A program made the position numbers and the translations under genes. This document shows, piece after piece, positions 7,174 to 8,866 of a stretch of 8,866 nucleotides of DNA. Numbering within the stretch: position 1 is the stretch's first letter; the number at the start of each line of letters is the position of its first letter. Below the pieces are notes generated by a model. The model did not search any database and was not told where the DNA came from. It saw only the letters and a program-made list of their open reading frames with translations. Source of the DNA: an uncultured Bacteriovorax sp. (GTDB taxonomy: Bacteria; Bdellovibrionota; Bacteriovoracia; Bacteriovoracales; Bacteriovoracaceae); contig CAMLRB010000144.1 in assembly GCA_946482295.1 (NCBI GenBank), positions 1 through 8,866 on the forward strand, in the 5' to 3' direction.

Positions 7174-8114
7174 TGACCGCCAAGGCTTATCAAGAGGACT
7201 TTGAAAAAAGTCTGAGCACATTGGAAGACATCCAACTGCTTTCGGAGTTCTCAGTATCTCCCCTGATAAGCCACGCTTATTTTTATCTCTCAGAAATGAA
7301 AAGAAAAGCAGATGCTGTCTCTTCAGGACAAGTGGCCCATTTCGATTCAGTTGCCCGAGTTCTCGACGAAAAACTCACTTCGATTGTTACAGATTTTTTT
7401 GGCGATAAAACACGTTTCAAAGGTTTTCATTATTCAAAGTCCACAAATAAAATCGATCTTAAAAAATGGGATCTTATTCTTGGAACGATTCCAGAATTAT
7501 TATCTGTTGTGAGCCTCTTTAACTTCCACGGAGCGGCTGAAATCCGTTTTGACGAGAACAGACTATCTATTGCTGGTTTAATCCTGGAAGACGGAAAATT
7601 AGAGTTAAATCGCAAGTTCATTTATGTTGTTACAAGAAAGCTTATGAGACAAAAAGTCTTGCTCACTTTTAACCTAGAGAAGACGGCGAGAACTGGACTA
7701 TTTAAGTTAACTTTAAAGGCAGATATCTCCCATGATGATACGCTTATTTATCGAGTGGGGTTCAAGGCCGGGCCTCGTGAACATTATCTTGTAGGTTTCT
7801 CGAATATTTTTTGTCAGTATCGTGCTCACTTTTCAGATGTGGTGTCAGTTGGAAACCACAACGTCATTGAGATCGGAAATGATCTCACAGTAAGACATTA
7901 TTTTGGTATACCAGAGTTAAGCCGTATGGAATCGGCCAACAAAGAAATTTTACACTTTCCCTTTTTATTTCGTCCTATATCCATCATACTACCAGTGAAG
8001 GGCTCACTTGTGACCGATGCCTTTTCACGCAGTCTGGATGACGAAAACAAGAGAAAACAGGATGTTTCTAAGCACTTTCGCACAATCGATTTTTTCTCAC
8101 TTTTTAATTTTTGA
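7173..8114 (+). CDS. Unrecognised soluble protein translationally coupled to fliA
   Basis: I do not recognise this 313-residue protein. It starts at an ATG that overlaps the fliA TAA by one base (TAATG), an arrangement typical of translational coupling. An AGAGGA at 7155-7160 inside fliA is the only ribosome-site candidate, and its 12-base spacing is longer than ideal. There is no signal peptide and no membrane helix, so a cytoplasmic location is likely. The first 75 residues look mainly helical. The middle (about 115-245) alternates short hydrophobic and polar runs suggestive of beta strands (AEIRFDENRLSIAGLILEDGKLELN, then VLLTFNLEK and FKLTLKADI). The C-terminal region is Pro/Phe-containing followed by a charged stretch (about 287-300). 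No catalytic motif is evident. Its position suggests a role tied to FliA or flagellar regulation, for example as a FliA-binding modulator, but that is inference from context only. Confidence 0.8.
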   Translation: MTAKAYQEDFEKSLSTLEDIQLLSEFSVSPLISHAYFYLSEMKRKADAVSSGQVAHFDSVARVLDEKLTSIVTDFFGDKTRFKGFHYSKSTNKIDLKKWDLILGTIPELLSVVSLFNFHGAAEIRFDENRLSIAGLILEDGKLELNRKFIYVVTRKLMRQKVLLTFNLEKTARTGLFKLTLKADISHDDTLIYRVGFKAGPREHYLVGFSNIFCQYRAHFSDVVSVGNHNVIEIGNDLTVRHYFGIPELSRMESANKEILHFPFLFRPISIILPVKGSLVTDAFSRSLDDENKRKQDVSKHFRTIDFFSLFNF

Positions 8115-8141
8115 TTCAAATTTACTGTCTCAGGAGCCACT

Positions 8142-8866
8142 ATGCGTTTCACTCTAGGAAGAGTTGTGCATTTTTATTATGCATTTGTATTAATGAGCAT
8201 TATTGCTCTATTCGCTTACGGAGTGAAATATTATTGGGACACAGGTCTCCTCAATATTGACTATGTAAGCAATCTTTACGATGGAACGAGTAAAGTAAAA
8301 GCTGTTAAAGATCGTAACGACATTGATGAACTCAAGAAATTTGTTGATGGTGATCGAATTAAAGATGCAATGAAAATCTTCCAGCGTCTTCAAGCAGACA
8401 TTCGTGATTTGAAGGCCATCAAGTCTACAGAAGCTGTACCTCAGTTTGATGAGAACATCCGTGCCGTAGAAAAATCATTGATCAATTTTCAATCAAATCC
8501 AGAATTATCTGCTCTACTCAATAACCTTAACGGAAGAGTTTCCCAATTCGAAGCATTCGTAACAGAAAAAAAATGGCCGACACTTACAAAAATGTCGATC
8601 AATTTAAGAAATAGAATTTCACCGAGCAGATTAATGGTTGGTGGGCTTTATAATTTTGAACGAACACAAAATCTTGTTCAATCAGTAAATAATGATCTTG
8701 AAGCGATGACGAACTTCACGGAGTCTTCAGGTCTTCCTTCAGAAATCAAAGTGGCCATCGTTAACCGCATTGCTGTCCTGAAAGAGGAAGCTTCTAAACT
8801 TAACGGTTACATTGAAGATCACAAAACTTTCAACCGTACATTCAAAGATTTCAATACTCAGTACGC
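8142..8866 (+). CDS. Single-pass membrane protein with long helical extracytoplasmic region (3' partial)
   Basis: An open frame begins at the ATG at 8142, with a good AGGAG ribosome site (8131-8135), and runs without a stop to the right edge, giving 241 visible residues. A short basic N-terminus (MRFTLGR) precedes one hydrophobic helix at about residues 10-28 (FYYAFVLMSIIALFAYGV), so it is probably an uncleaved membrane anchor with the rest outside the cytoplasm. The remaining 210 or so residues are predominantly helical with heptad-like charged and hydrophobic spacing (for example VDGDRIKDAMKIFQRLQADI, and later VAIVNRIAVLKEEASKLNG). This would fit a four-helix-bundle sensor domain of a chemoreceptor or sensor kinase, but no second membrane helix, HAMP or signalling domain falls within the window. 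It follows the previous gene by 27 bases and probably belongs to the same transcript. The family is not recognised. Confidence 0.8.
   Translation, partial: MRFTLGRVVHFYYAFVLMSIIALFAYGVKYYWDTGLLNIDYVSNLYDGTSKVKAVKDRNDIDELKKFVDGDRIKDAMKIFQRLQADIRDLKAIKSTEAVPQFDENIRAVEKSLINFQSNPELSALLNNLNGRVSQFEAFVTEKKWPTLTKMSINLRNRISPSRLMVGGLYNFERTQNLVQSVNNDLEAMTNFTESSGLPSEIKVAIVNRIAVLKEEASKLNGYIEDHKTFNRTFKDFNTQY

Noticed and set aside
8115..8141. Terminator between the unknown gene and the last gene
   Set aside because: Only 27 bases, with no stem-loop and no T-run after a stem; it contains just the AGGAG ribosome site.

Overview
This window is a stretch of flagellar genes, all on the + strand and closely packed: fliR (5' end cut off by the window edge), flhB, flhA, flhF, flhG, fliA, an unrecognised soluble protein gene, and the start of a gene for a single-pass membrane protein that runs off the right edge. 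The base composition is AT-leaning by eye. The order flhB-flhA-flhF-flhG-fliA is typical of polar flagellates among the Proteobacteria and deltaproteobacterial-type lineages. An AT-rich member of the Bdellovibrionota (Bacteriovorax/Peredibacter-like) would fit, but that taxonomic call is an inference from gene order and sequence style, not something the window proves.

Layout: 1-683 FliR, 725-1804 FlhB and 1813-3891 FlhA are inner-membrane parts of the flagellar type III export apparatus. 3895-5406 is an FlhF homologue and 5483-6370 an FlhG (MinD/ParA-type) homologue, the pair that normally sets flagellar position and number. 6388-7173 is the flagellar sigma factor sigma-28 (FliA). 7173-8114 is an unrecognised 313-residue protein whose start codon overlaps the fliA stop by one base. 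8142-8866 is the N-terminal part of a membrane-anchored, mostly helical protein. The gaps are 41, 8, 3, 76, 17, -1 and 27 bases. No convincing promoter or terminator is visible in any of them, so the run probably belongs to one operon that continues in both directions. There is no stretch over 300 bases without a gene, and I see no RNA gene, mobile element or CRISPR.

The most notable point is that FlhF keeps its full length, its N-terminal region and its C-terminal G5/closing-loop region, but its GTP-binding loops are dismantled. The Walker A lysine is a glutamine, DTAG has become DYKC, the DTYR box is lost, and TKLD has become SHVD. In parallel, FlhG keeps an intact ATPase P-loop but lacks the N-terminal DQAxxLR motif that in characterised FlhG proteins activates the FlhF GTPase. 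Together these suggest a polar-placement system in which FlhF works as a nucleotide-free pseudo-GTPase and only FlhG cycles. Three of the four FlhF cysteines fall in the three degenerated loops. The protein encoded immediately after fliA is a second candidate for something undescribed.
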